Source of the DNA: Candidatus Bathyarchaeota archaeon UBA185
Lineage (GTDB): Archaea > Thermoproteota > Bathyarchaeia > 40CM-2-53-6
Direction of reading: 5' to 3'
Assembly (NCBI GenBank): GCA_002495485.1
Contig: DAFH01000050.1
Coordinates: 13,348-18,829, forward strand
Length of the DNA: 5,482 nucleotides
The position numbers were made by a program, and so were the translations under genes. The notes under the pieces were generated by a model, which saw nothing but the letters and a program-made list of their open reading frames with translations, was not told where the DNA came from and ran no database searches. The number at the start of each line of letters is the position of its first letter. The first letter of the stretch is position 1. This document shows, in pieces, positions 1-5,422 of the stretch.

Positions 1-1286
1 GCTACGCCTGCTCTCTGGAACGGAACACTAGCCAATACAAAGTTCGTGAGCTGTGGCAGCGAGAGTCCGAATCCCGCGCCGAACAGGATGAAGACCGGAT
101 AGAAATAGTAGAACGGTGTCGAGTCGCCGGTTACAAGGAACAGGGTGAAGAGCGCCAGCGCCTCCATAACCATCCCGGCAGTGACCGTTCGTTTCGCGCC
201 GTACTTGTTCGACAATCGTCCAGCGATGGGTGAGAATACAAAGATGGCGATTGCGAAAGGTACGAGGTTCAGCGCACTGTTAATTGCCGACAGTCCCCGC
301 CCCAGCTGGAAGTAGATCGAGTAGATGAAGATGGTCGCGAATTCTCCCACAGCAACAATTCCTACCGTGAAGAGACCGTACCGGAACGCCTTGAACTTCA
401 GAAGACTGAAGTCGAACAATGGAACCTTTCCTGATTTCGCTCTTCGAAGCTCGGCGAGCGTAAACCCTCCCAGGAAGGCTGCGCCGGCGATGAAACAGAC
501 GGCCGGAAGCGAGAGGTTCGAAAGAGGCCAGGTGAAGCTTCCCAGAGTAAACGTTTCGTTGGGAAGTAGCCAGCCATAGGTTTGGGCTTCGATGAAGCCG
601 AACAGTAGGCTTGCAAGTCCGAGCGTGACGAGTGTTACTCCGAGATAGTCCGTTGAGTATTTCGGATCTCGGAACTTCGACTCTCTGATCGCGTACAGCG
701 CAACAGCCAATGTCACAGCGCCGAGAGGGACGTTGATCAGGAACGACCATCGCCAGGTCACGTAGGTTGTGAAGTAGCCTCCCATCAACGGTCCAATGAC
801 CCCAGCAGCACCCGCGACGGATCCCCAGAGCCCGAAGGCTATGCTCCGCGCCTTTCCAGTGAAAGTCGTCGAGAGAATCGATAGCGTCGACGGCGAGGCC
901 ATCGCGGCGCCGAACCCTTGTATGGTCCGGCCAACGAGCATCTGTGAGAGATTGCCCGAGAAGCCGTCTAGGATGGAGCCGACGATGAAGATGGCCACTC
1001 CACCCATCAGGATCCTCTTACGGCCAAACTCGTCGCCCAGCTTGCCCCAGGTCAGAAGAAACGATCCGAAGATGAGCCCGTAGAGCGACGTGATCCATTC
1101 AAGGTCCTTGACCGAGACTCCTGCGAACGTGGCCTGTATGGACGGTAAAGCGTTGTTGACGATTGTAAAGTCGATGACTATGATGGAGATGACGAGGCAG
1201 CAGACTACGAGCGTGAGCATCTGCTTGGGCAGTATCCTGGAGGATTCCTGACCGGTATACGGACCGATTCCCGGTGATGCTTCCAT
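1..1286 (-). CDS. DHA2-family MFS drug-efflux transporter, C-terminus cut by window edge
   Basis: The frame is open from ATG at 1286 to the left edge (428 codons, no stop reached), so this is a partial gene; 14-helix family members are usually 460-520 aa. The predicted role is proton-driven export of drugs or other toxic organics across the cytoplasmic membrane. After a 22-residue cytoplasmic N-terminus, helix 1 carries the DHA2 signature IDFTIVNNALP (about residues 37-48, with the membrane Asp39). MFS motif A follows as GKLGDEFGRKR (81-91), motif B as GRTIQGFGAA (119-128, Arg120), and the motif C antiporter glycines as GSVAGAAGVIGPLMGG (155-170). The last visible residues, VPFQRAGVA, match a conserved stretch of late helices. 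There is no Shine-Dalgarno before the ATG, and a TATA-like box about 30 nt upstream suggests a leaderless transcript. It is divergent from an HxlR regulator, which probably represses it. The exact substrate cannot be read from the sequence. Confidence 0.93.
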   Translation of the reverse strand, partial: MEASPGIGPYTGQESSRILPKQMLTLVVCCLVISIIVIDFTIVNNALPSIQATFAGVSVKDLEWITSLYGLIFGSFLLTWGKLGDEFGRKRILMGGVAIFIVGSILDGFSGNLSQMLVGRTIQGFGAAMASPSTLSILSTTFTGKARSIAFGLWGSVAGAAGVIGPLMGGYFTTYVTWRWSFLINVPLGAVTLAVALYAIRESKFRDPKYSTDYLGVTLVTLGLASLLFGFIEAQTYGWLLPNETFTLGSFTWPLSNLSLPAVCFIAGAAFLGGFTLAELRRAKSGKVPLFDFSLLKFKAFRYGLFTVGIVAVGEFATIFIYSIYFQLGRGLSAINSALNLVPFAIAIFVFSPIAGRLSNKYGAKRTVTAGMVMEALALFTLFLVTGDSTPFYYFYPVFILFGAGFGLSLPQLTNFVLASVPFQRAGV

Positions 1287-1293
1287 GAACTGA

Positions 1294-1310
1294 GGTATAC
1301 AATGTATACC
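1294..1310. promoter_or_regulatory. 17-bp perfect palindromic operator candidate
   Basis: The sequence GGTATAC-AAT-GTATACC has perfect 7-bp arms around a 3-nt centre. It lies 7 nt before the transporter ATG, between the putative TATA box and the predicted transcription start. A protein bound here would block polymerase on the transporter gene. The neighbouring HxlR protein, a dimeric winged-helix factor, is the obvious candidate ligand. Further GTATAC hexamers occur at 1255-1260 (inside the transporter gene) and at 1339-1344. Binding by HxlR is inferred from position only. Confidence 0.65.
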
Positions 1311-1311
1311 C

Positions 1312-1319
1312 TATAAATA
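1312..1319 (-). promoter_or_regulatory. Archaeal-type TATA box for the transporter gene
   Basis: Read on the minus strand the box is TATTTATA, within a longer A/T-rich run. Its centre is about 30 nt upstream of the ATG at 1286. Archaeal TATA boxes sit about 26 nt before the start of transcription, so the transcript would begin only a few bases before the ATG, consistent with the missing Shine-Dalgarno. The assignment assumes an archaeal host. A bacterial reading is possible, but I could not find a well-spaced -35/-10 pair for this gene. Confidence 0.5.
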
Positions 1320-1324
1320 TACTT

Positions 1325-1344
1325 CGTATAGTTAGCAAGTATAC
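1325..1344. promoter_or_regulatory. Second, looser GTATA/TATAC inverted element
   Basis: GTATA (1326-1330) and TATAC (1340-1344) form an inverted pair with a 9-nt spacer, upstream of the TATA box on the transporter side and upstream of the HxlR gene on the other. The right half continues as GTATACAATGAATA, a near copy of GTATACAATGTATA in the main palindrome. It may be a secondary binding site letting the regulator control its own gene. The spacing differs from the main site, so this is tentative. Confidence 0.35.
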
Positions 1345-1401
1345 AATGAATAGCACAGCTTAAGAACCTGTAAAGGAGCATAATACAGGTGGTAAGACAC
1401 C

Positions 1402-1866
1402 GTGCAGAGGACCCGTCAGAAGATGGAAACGCCCGCGATCGTGAAAGGAGTCTTGCGGCCCGACGTGAAGTTCCAGCAGTGCCCCATCAAGGCGAGCATG
1501 GGAGTCTTCGGAAGAAAATGGACCATGCTCCTTCTCAGAGACATCGGGTTCAGAAAGATAGACCGGTTCAACCATCTACTCGAATCCATTCCGGGACTAA
1601 CCCCAAGAGTACTGTCAATGCGGCTCAGAGAGCTCGAGAGAGACGGCATCATTAGGAAGATGGACGATCAAACGTCTCCAGGAATCGTCCGATGGACCCT
1701 CACGGAGAAGGGCGAGGATGCTCTGCCTATTCTCATGCGTCTCATAGCGTTCGGATCAAAGTGGTACGCGAAAGACGTGTTCGAGGACAAGGTCCCGAGA
1801 TCACTGAATGAGATATTCACGAAACCCGAGGCTCAGCAGATAGTCCAGAGACTCTACGAATCCTAG
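1402..1866 (+). CDS. HxlR-family winged-helix transcriptional regulator
   Basis: This 154-aa protein is a DNA-binding regulator of the HxlR/MarR-like class, active as a dimer in the cytoplasm. The HxlR core starts with the conserved Cys27-Pro (CPIKASM), followed by GRKWTMLLLRDI, the recognition-helix region IPGLTPRVLSMRLRELERDGII, the wing around PGIVRWTLTEKG, and a C-terminal dimerisation helix. Length is slightly above the usual 110-140 aa. In characterised relatives such as YodB and HypR the conserved Cys senses electrophiles or oxidants, so Cys27 could be a redox switch here (inference). GTG at 1402 is chosen because an in-frame stop at 1393-1395 rules out earlier starts and AGGTG (1387-1391) is at reasonable distance. 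ATG at 1423, with AGAGGA at 1406-1411, is a credible alternative giving 147 aa. The gene is divergent from the efflux pump and probably regulates it. Arginine is mostly encoded by AGA/AGG. Confidence 0.93.
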   Translation: MQRTRQKMETPAIVKGVLRPDVKFQQCPIKASMGVFGRKWTMLLLRDIGFRKIDRFNHLLESIPGLTPRVLSMRLRELERDGIIRKMDDQTSPGIVRWTLTEKGEDALPILMRLIAFGSKWYAKDVFEDKVPRSLNEIFTKPEAQQIVQRLYES

Positions 1867-1915
1867 CTCTCAACCCCGCAGACAGTTGTTTCTCAGGTTC
1901 CCACAAACCGCAATC

Positions 1916-1931
1916 AGCCGTTCCAACGGCT
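1916..1931. repeat. Inverted repeat about 50 nt after the HxlR stop
   Basis: AGCCGTT and AACGGCT are perfectly complementary 7-bp arms separated by CC. In RNA this would be a 6-bp stem with a UCCA loop. Its position downstream of the HxlR stop suggests a 3'-end hairpin, but no T-run follows, so an intrinsic bacterial terminator is not supported. Confidence 0.4.
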
Positions 1932-1965
1932 TGTCGAAACAGATAGCCAAAGATTGAACTCACCG

Positions 1966-1981
1966 ACTGCTACTCCGCAGT
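1966..1981. repeat. Weak inverted repeat in the convergent gap
   Basis: ACTGC (1966-1970) and GCAGT (1977-1981) form a 5-bp stem around TACTCC, flanked by CC and GG that could extend it past a G-G mismatch. It could fold in the 3' region of either converging transcript. It is short enough to be chance. Confidence 0.25.
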
Positions 1982-2080
1982 GGGACGCGGAAGGGCAACC
2001 GGTGGGTAACCAACGAGCTCAACGTCACGAACGACGTAGACTGTTCGCGTGGAAATGGAAGGGGTTCCGGAAAGAATTCT

Positions 2081-2491
2081 CTAGGCATACTTCTTCCAGG
2101 TCAGTTCGGGAACGAAGCTGGCCGACAGGATCAAGATGAAGGCGAGCCAGAACAGATTCCAGTCAAACGAGACAACCGAGACCACATTCAGCACGCCGGC
2201 AATGCTGAGGAGAGGGAGAAGAATCCCGTCTATCCTGCAGTGAACCCGGCCGCAGGAGCGACCGTTGAGAAAACAGCCTACCCCGGCCCAAGCAACACCA
2301 ACTACCCAAATGAGGTGTTCACTGGTCAAGGATAGAACTGAGATTTGGTAAGCCTCGAACGATCCGACAACGAGAAGAGCGGGAACCCCCCATAACGCAT
2401 AGCACCAGGGAGGCCGCTCATAGTTTCGCCTGCTAGGAGGAGTGGACGAGGGTTGGACAGGAAGTTCCGTAAACAAGGTTAGGGTTCTCAA
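2081..2491 (-). CDS. Small four-helix membrane protein with CGRVHC motif, function unknown
   Basis: This 136-aa protein has about four predicted membrane helices (roughly 30-51, 60-77, 89-107 and 111-127). Between helices 2 and 3 is a striking polar motif, [13 protein letters not shown] (Cys73, Asn76, Arg78, Cys80, Arg82, His84, Cys85), followed by a Gly. The C-terminus ends in [11 protein letters not shown] recall uncharacterised prokaryotic membrane proteins with the same layout (a C-x2-N-x-R-x-CGRxHC motif and a terminal PE-x-Y tail), so this is probably a genuine family rather than a chance frame. Clustered Cys and His at a membrane edge suggest metal or thiol chemistry, but that is inference. 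The start is uncertain: TTG at 2491 has no Shine-Dalgarno and there is no Met within the frame. The gene is divergent from the cupin gene, 69 bp away. Confidence 0.72.
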   Translation of the reverse strand: MRTLTLFTELPVQPSSTPPSRRNYERPPWCYALWGVPALLVVGSFEAYQISVLSLTSEHLIWVVGVAWAGVGCFLNGRSCGRVHCRIDGILLPLLSIAGVLNVVSVVSFDWNLFWLAFILILSASFVPELTWKKYA

Positions 2492-2506
2492 CGCGATAAG
2501 ACTTTA

Positions 2507-2525
2507 GGCGCCCACAGAGGGCGCC
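2507..2525. repeat. GC-rich hairpin in the divergent promoter gap
   Basis: GGCGCCC and GGGCGCC are perfect 7-bp arms around ACAGA. The element lies between the start of the membrane-protein gene (2491) and the start of the cupin gene (2561). No T-run follows on either strand, so a terminator is unlikely. A shared operator or a 5'-leader hairpin fits the position better. No regulator can be assigned. Confidence 0.5.
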
Positions 2526-2549
2526 AGAGCCAAGTCCGGGTTAGACGAA

Positions 2550-2554
2550 GAGGT
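2550..2554 (+). promoter_or_regulatory. Ribosome binding site supporting TTG start of the cupin
   Basis: GAGGT lies 6 nt before TTG at 2561. Together with the family's MEI(K/R)R N-terminus directly after this codon, it fixes the start. This shows that at least this gene uses a Shine-Dalgarno, unlike the apparently leaderless transporter. Confidence 0.6.
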
Positions 2555-2560
2555 CGAATA

Positions 2561-2962
2561 TTGGAAATTAGAAGAGTTGGTTCTCAACCATCCCGCAAGG
2601 GTGAGTTAGCATACTTCACTGGTTCGGTGCGCATTGATCCTCTCAACGAAGCCACTGCTCCAGCACGCGTTGTAGCGGCCATCGTTACGTTCGAGCCCGG
2701 CGGTCGTACAGCGTGGCACAAGCATCCGCTGGGCCAGACTTTGATCGTGACCACTGGCAGTGGACTGGCGCAACGCTGGGGAGGGCCGGTAGAGGAGATT
2801 CGACCCGGCGATGTAGTCTGGATACCGCCAGGCGAGAAGCACTGGCACGGCGCCAAGGGGACCATAGGAATGACGCACATCGCGATCCAGGAAAAGCTGG
2901 AGGGTAAGACTGTATACTGGCTGGAGAAAGTCACCGACGAGCAGTATAATCCCACAAGTTAG
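2561..2962 (+). CDS. Small cupin, manganese hydroxynitrile-lyase-like
   Basis: This 133-aa single-domain cupin is about the same length as, and very similar along its whole length to, the bacterial cupin hydroxynitrile lyases known from Granulicella and Acidobacterium, which reversibly split (R)-cyanohydrins into aldehyde and cyanide using Mn(II). Shared stretches include [10 protein letters not shown] (19-28), [20 protein letters not shown] (44-63), [19 protein letters not shown] (80-98) and THIAIQE (105-111). The reported metal ligands are present at the same numbering: His53, His55, Gln59 and His94. His96, His106 and Gln110 of the pocket are also kept, as are Ala40 and Val42. The natural role of these proteins is unsettled, and many relatives are only annotated as cupins, so lyase activity is inferred. 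TTG start is supported by GAGGT and family alignment. Its stop overlaps that of the convergent cyclase gene. Confidence 0.93.
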   Translation: MEIRRVGSQPSRKGELAYFTGSVRIDPLNEATAPARVVAAIVTFEPGGRTAWHKHPLGQTLIVTTGSGLAQRWGGPVEEIRPGDVVWIPPGEKHWHGAKGTIGMTHIAIQEKLEGKTVYWLEKVTDEQYNPTS

Positions 2963-4917
2963 GGCCTAGGCTTGGGGGATCCTGTAATGACCACGCCAAT
3001 TGTCTTGGCGAGTCTTTGGAACCGAGGATCGGTGTGAAGCTGGTCGAAGTGGGGCTCTGTCAGGTTGATCCTTAGCTGGCTCGATCGCTCCATTGCTGCT
3101 TTCTCTAGGAACTCCATAGCTTTTTCAGTTCTGCCCGAGGCTCCGTAGGCCATCGCAAGTTCCACGTTCGAAACGTACTCTCTTTGGGCGGCTTGCTCAA
3201 GCTTCGCGAGCAGTTGCTCCGAGTCATCCTTACGTCCCGCGACGCGATAGGCCAAGATAAGGTCAGGTGCCCAGTTAGCGAGGCGTCCCAGCATATCAAT
3301 CGACTTCTCGATTTCAAATATTGCTTCTTCGTGTCGTGCTTGCTTGGACAGTGCTAAGCCGAGCCGAGAGTGTGCGTATGCGAAATCGGGGTTGTTGTCG
3401 AGGATCCTTCGGTACTGATCTACGGCCTCCGTTATTCTTCCCGCTAAGAGTAGCATGTCTCCAAGGTTGGAGGCGATTACTGGAGAAAGGGGGTCTAGTT
3501 TCTCGGCCTGTTTCAGTTGTGCGATCGACTCGTCGAGTCTTCCCGTCGTGCCTAGAATACCAAAGCCGTACATGTGATGGGCCATCGCGTAGTTCGGATT
3601 GAGCTCGATTGCTCGTCTAAGCTCTCGTTCGCCTCCTTCAACATCCCAGTCTAGAGTAGTTAAGATGCCAGCTAGAGCCACGTGCGCTTCGGCCAAGGAC
3701 TCGTCCAGCTCAAGGGCCTTTCTCGCATACGCGGCACGCTTCTCATGACTCTCTCTCGGTGAGACGAAACCCCAGACCTCCTGAATCATTAAGCAGTCTG
3801 CCAAGCCCGCGTACGCATGCGCGAAGTTCGGATCTCTCTTGGTCGCTTCAGTGAAGTATCTGGTGGCCTTCTCGAGTCCGGGCCTGGTTCTTTCGTTCCA
3901 GTAGAATCTTCCCTTGAGGTATAGATTGTAGGCCTCGCTGTCGTTGGTGGGCCGGTGTTCCAGTCTTGTTTTCTCGTTTGGGAAAATGCGGACTTTGAGC
4001 TCTTCAGCCACGGCCTTCGATATCTCGCTCTGGATGGAGAATGCGTCCTTCAATTCTCGGTCATAGTTCTCAGCCCAGAGATGTCTGTCCCTTGCCGCGT
4101 CAATCATCTGCACCGTCACCCTTAGCATGGAACCAGATTTCCGAACGCTGCCTTCTAGGATGGTTCCAGCATCTAGTTCTCTCGAGACTTCTCTGATCGG
4201 TTTGGGATTCTTCTTGAACTGCATCACGGACGTTCTGGAGATAACTTCGAATTGGCCGACCTTGCTCATGGTAGAGATGAGTTCTTCAGTCATCCCGTCT
4301 GCAAAATATTCGTCGCCGGGATCAGGGCTCATGTTGACAAAAGGCATGACCGCTATCCTGTGCGTGTCCAGAGGCGCGGACCTCGGGGTCTCTTCCCAGG
4401 GCAATAGGGCTTTGAACACCACGGTTAGGTCTCCCACGTTCTTCAATTCCTTTGCGCCCAGGCTCGAAAGGGGAAAGTCGATCTTGTTCTTGACTTGGTC
4501 GTAGACTTGTCCAGTGACGCATATTCCTCCCGGCTCGGCGAGAGGTTCGATTCTTGACGCGATGTTCACTGCATCCCCGTAGACATCATTCTCGTTGTGA
4601 ACAACATCACCGAGGTGAACCCCGACTCTAAGCAAGACCCTTTGATCTGGGACGCGGCGCAGGTTCATCTCGTGTAGCGACTGCTGTATGTCGAAGGCAC
4701 ACCTCACCGCTTCCAGTGCGCTAGGGAACTCGACGAGAAACGAGTCGCCCATCGTCTTGATCTCCCTGCCATGATGCTTCGGGAAAAAAGGGCGAACAAC
4801 CTTGCGGTGTTCCTCGAGCATTCTCAGTGCCCTGGCCTCGTCCTTCTGGATCTGTGCAGAGTAGCCTACAATGTCCGTGAACATTACTGCAGCGAGTCTA
4901 CGCTCGCCTTCTCCCAA
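2959..4917 (-). CDS. Class III adenylyl cyclase fused to TolB-like domain and TPR repeats
   Basis: This 652-aa soluble protein is predicted to make cAMP from ATP. The cyclase homology domain (about 5-170) has every catalytic residue: metal-binding Asp15 (MFTDIVGYS) and Asp58 ([11 protein letters not shown]), adenine-selecting Lys54 and Asp111, and transition-state Asn118 and Arg122 ([12 protein letters not shown]). This argues for an active, ATP-specific enzyme. A TolB/FlgO-like domain follows (about 186-312, starting [22 protein letters not shown]). The rest (about 325-640) is a run of tetratricopeptide repeats, typically a protein-binding surface, e.g. [20 protein letters not shown] and [20 protein letters not shown]. 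The architecture is common in soil bacteria and occurs in some archaea. No membrane helix or signal peptide is seen, so signals probably arrive through the TPR part. TTG at 4917 is the first usable start after an in-frame stop at 4945-4947; no Shine-Dalgarno is visible. It is convergent with the cupin gene. Confidence 0.94.
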   Translation of the reverse strand: MGEGERRLAAVMFTDIVGYSAQIQKDEARALRMLEEHRKVVRPFFPKHHGREIKTMGDSFLVEFPSALEAVRCAFDIQQSLHEMNLRRVPDQRVLLRVGVHLGDVVHNENDVYGDAVNIASRIEPLAEPGGICVTGQVYDQVKNKIDFPLSSLGAKELKNVGDLTVVFKALLPWEETPRSAPLDTHRIAVMPFVNMSPDPGDEYFADGMTEELISTMSKVGQFEVISRTSVMQFKKNPKPIREVSRELDAGTILEGSVRKSGSMLRVTVQMIDAARDRHLWAENYDRELKDAFSIQSEISKAVAEELKVRIFPNEKTRLEHRPTNDSEAYNLYLKGRFYWNERTRPGLEKATRYFTEATKRDPNFAHAYAGLADCLMIQEVWGFVSPRESHEKRAAYARKALELDESLAEAHVALAGILTTLDWDVEGGERELRRAIELNPNYAMAHHMYGFGILGTTGRLDESIAQLKQAEKLDPLSPVIASNLGDMLLLAGRITEAVDQYRRILDNNPDFAYAHSRLGLALSKQARHEEAIFEIEKSIDMLGRLANWAPDLILAYRVAGRKDDSEQLLAKLEQAAQREYVSNVELAMAYGASGRTEKAMEFLEKAAMERSSQLRINLTEPHFDQLHTDPRFQRLAKTIGVVITGSPKPRP

Positions 4918-4946
4918 CCGGGGCCCCAGCCAGTCCAGCCCAGTCT

Positions 4947-4958
4947 ATCAATAAAACC
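4947..4958 (-). promoter_or_regulatory. Possible TATA box for the cyclase gene
   Basis: On the minus strand this reads GGTTTTATTGAT. Its centre is about 36 nt before the TTG start at 4917, which would give a leader of roughly 10 nt in an archaeal host. The match to a TATA consensus is only moderate. Confidence 0.28.
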
Positions 4959-4985
4959 GTTTTGCGATTCGAAAACTTGCGTTTT
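4953..4985. repeat. Tandem AAAAC/GTTTT inverted elements, operator candidate
   Basis: Two inverted pairs sit side by side: AAAAC-C-GTTTT (4953-4963) and AAAAC-TTGC-GTTTT (4972-4985), separated by 8 nt. The first overlaps the putative cyclase TATA box. Four half-sites of the same 5-mer in 33 bp suggest cooperative binding of a regulator. A/T-rich words recur easily by chance, so this is tentative. Confidence 0.35.
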
Positions 4986-4994
4986 TCAAGTCCA

Positions 4995-5013
4995 ACCCGG
5001 TCGATTTCCGGGT
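4995..5013. repeat. Hairpin in the cyclase/zinc-ribbon promoter gap
   Basis: ACCCGG (4995-5000) and CCGGGT (5008-5013) are perfect 6-bp arms with a TCGATTT loop. A smaller pair, ACTTG (4975-4979) and CAAGT (4987-4991), lies immediately to its left and overlaps the AAAAC/GTTTT elements. These may be protein-binding sites; neither is followed by a convincing terminator T-run. Confidence 0.35.
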
Positions 5014-5079
5014 CTATTCTTCCGTCTGACAATGCCACATCATTGATATGGTCTGCCAGTTGACAGCGGATGCTCTATC

Positions 5080-5334
5080 ATGTCCGACGCCCTCGAACGA
5101 CAACAGCGGTGGAAGCAGCAACGCGAAGAGGCCGACCGTCAACGAATGGGCGGAGCCTACATCCAAGGATTCATGGAGACAGCAGCCCAACTCGTAGAAG
5201 AAGAACCACTCTTCTCCAAAGGATATTGGAGATGCGCGAAAGGCTGCAAACCGTTCGGACAAGGGGTGGCCCGGACCCCGAGAGAGTGTCCCTACTGTCA
5301 CTCCCAGCTCGTAGCCTGGGTTCCCGGACCATGA
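5080..5334 (+). CDS. Small zinc-ribbon protein of unknown function
   Basis: This 84-aa protein has two parts. Residues 1-42 are highly charged and predicted helical, rich in Gln, Arg and Glu (e.g. LERQQRWKQQREEADRQR). Residues 49-79 form a putative zinc ribbon with ligands Cys52 and Cys56 (WRCAKGC) and Cys70 and Cys73 (ECPYCHSQL), that is CxxxC-x13-CxxC. Such small ribbons usually bind nucleic acid or a protein partner, but I do not recognise a named family and assign no function. ATG at 5080 lacks a Shine-Dalgarno, so the transcript may be leaderless. Two overlapping frames on this stretch lack any motif. The four well-placed cysteines, next to typical knuckle residues, are the main reason to believe this gene is real. 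Confidence 0.7.
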   Translation: MSDALERQQRWKQQREEADRQRMGGAYIQGFMETAAQLVEEEPLFSKGYWRCAKGCKPFGQGVARTPRECPYCHSQLVAWVPGP

Positions 5335-5352
5335 CTGGAACCTGCATCCCTA

Positions 5353-5383
5353 ATTGACTAGTTTCTCAATGCCACCAGTCAAT
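5353..5383. repeat. Inverted repeat A upstream of the reductase gene
   Basis: ATTGACT (5353-5359) and AGTCAAT (5377-5383) are perfect 7-bp arms with a 17-nt spacer. The spacer contains the entire left arm of the longer inverted repeat B (5361-5418), so the two pairs interlock. Confidence 0.4.
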
Positions 5384-5418
5384 AATACGCCTCCATTCGA
5401 CACGACGCATTGAGAGAC
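5361..5418. repeat. Inverted repeat B in the leader of the reductase gene
   Basis: GTTTCTCAATG (5361-5371) pairs with CATTGAGAGAC (5408-5418) over 11 positions with one mismatch, which would be a G-U pair in RNA; the spacer is 36 nt. The right arm ends 4 nt before the ATG at 5423 and covers GAGAG (5412-5416), the only Shine-Dalgarno-like sequence there. If transcribed, the stem would hide the ribosome site. Confidence 0.42.
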
Positions 5419-5422
5419 AACC

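Larger units (their letters stand above)
1867..2080. other. Gene-free gap between convergent genes, with small hairpins
   Basis: No convincing coding frame is seen here. The only long frame, from 1954, is arginine-rich and runs antisense into the next gene, so it looks like a shadow. The gap separates the end of the HxlR gene from the end of the membrane-protein gene. It contains two small inverted repeats (1916-1931 and 1966-1981) but no clear poly-T terminator. Confidence 0.6.
4918..5079. other. Divergent regulatory gap between cyclase and zinc-ribbon genes
   Basis: This 162-bp gap has no coding frame of note and must hold the promoters for two divergent genes. It contains repeated AAAAC/GTTTT elements, two further hairpins (4975-4991 and 4995-5013), and a near-tandem CAGCCAGTC/CAGCCCAGTC just before the cyclase start (4929-4946 region). 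TTGACA at 5060-5065 looks like a bacterial -35 box but has no partner at the right distance. Confidence 0.55.

Noticed and set aside
280..750. A 156-codon minus-strand frame
   Set aside because: It lies in another frame of the transporter gene, whose own frame shows all MFS motifs; the alternative is arginine/serine-rich without any domain.
1389..1655. GTG-started plus-strand frame preceded by AAAGGAG (1372-1377)
   Set aside because: The ribosome-like site is attractive, but the protein is low-complexity and overlaps the clear HxlR frame, so it is a shadow.
1954..2139. 61-codon frame in the convergent gap
   Set aside because: It is arginine-rich, has no motif, and runs antisense into the membrane-protein gene.
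2507..2525. GC hairpin as an intrinsic terminator
   Set aside because: There is no T-run on either strand and it lies between divergent starts, where no transcript needs to end.
2584..2955. Minus-strand frames opposite the cupin
   Set aside because: They are antisense shadows of a gene with full family similarity.
5060..5081. TTGACA plus TATCAT as a bacterial sigma-70 promoter for the zinc-ribbon gene
   Set aside because: The spacer is only 10 nt and the -10 candidate overlaps the start codon.
5070..5357. Second plus-strand frame overlapping the zinc-ribbon gene
   Set aside because: It is rich in Arg, Thr and Ser with no motif, while the competing frame has four well-placed cysteines.
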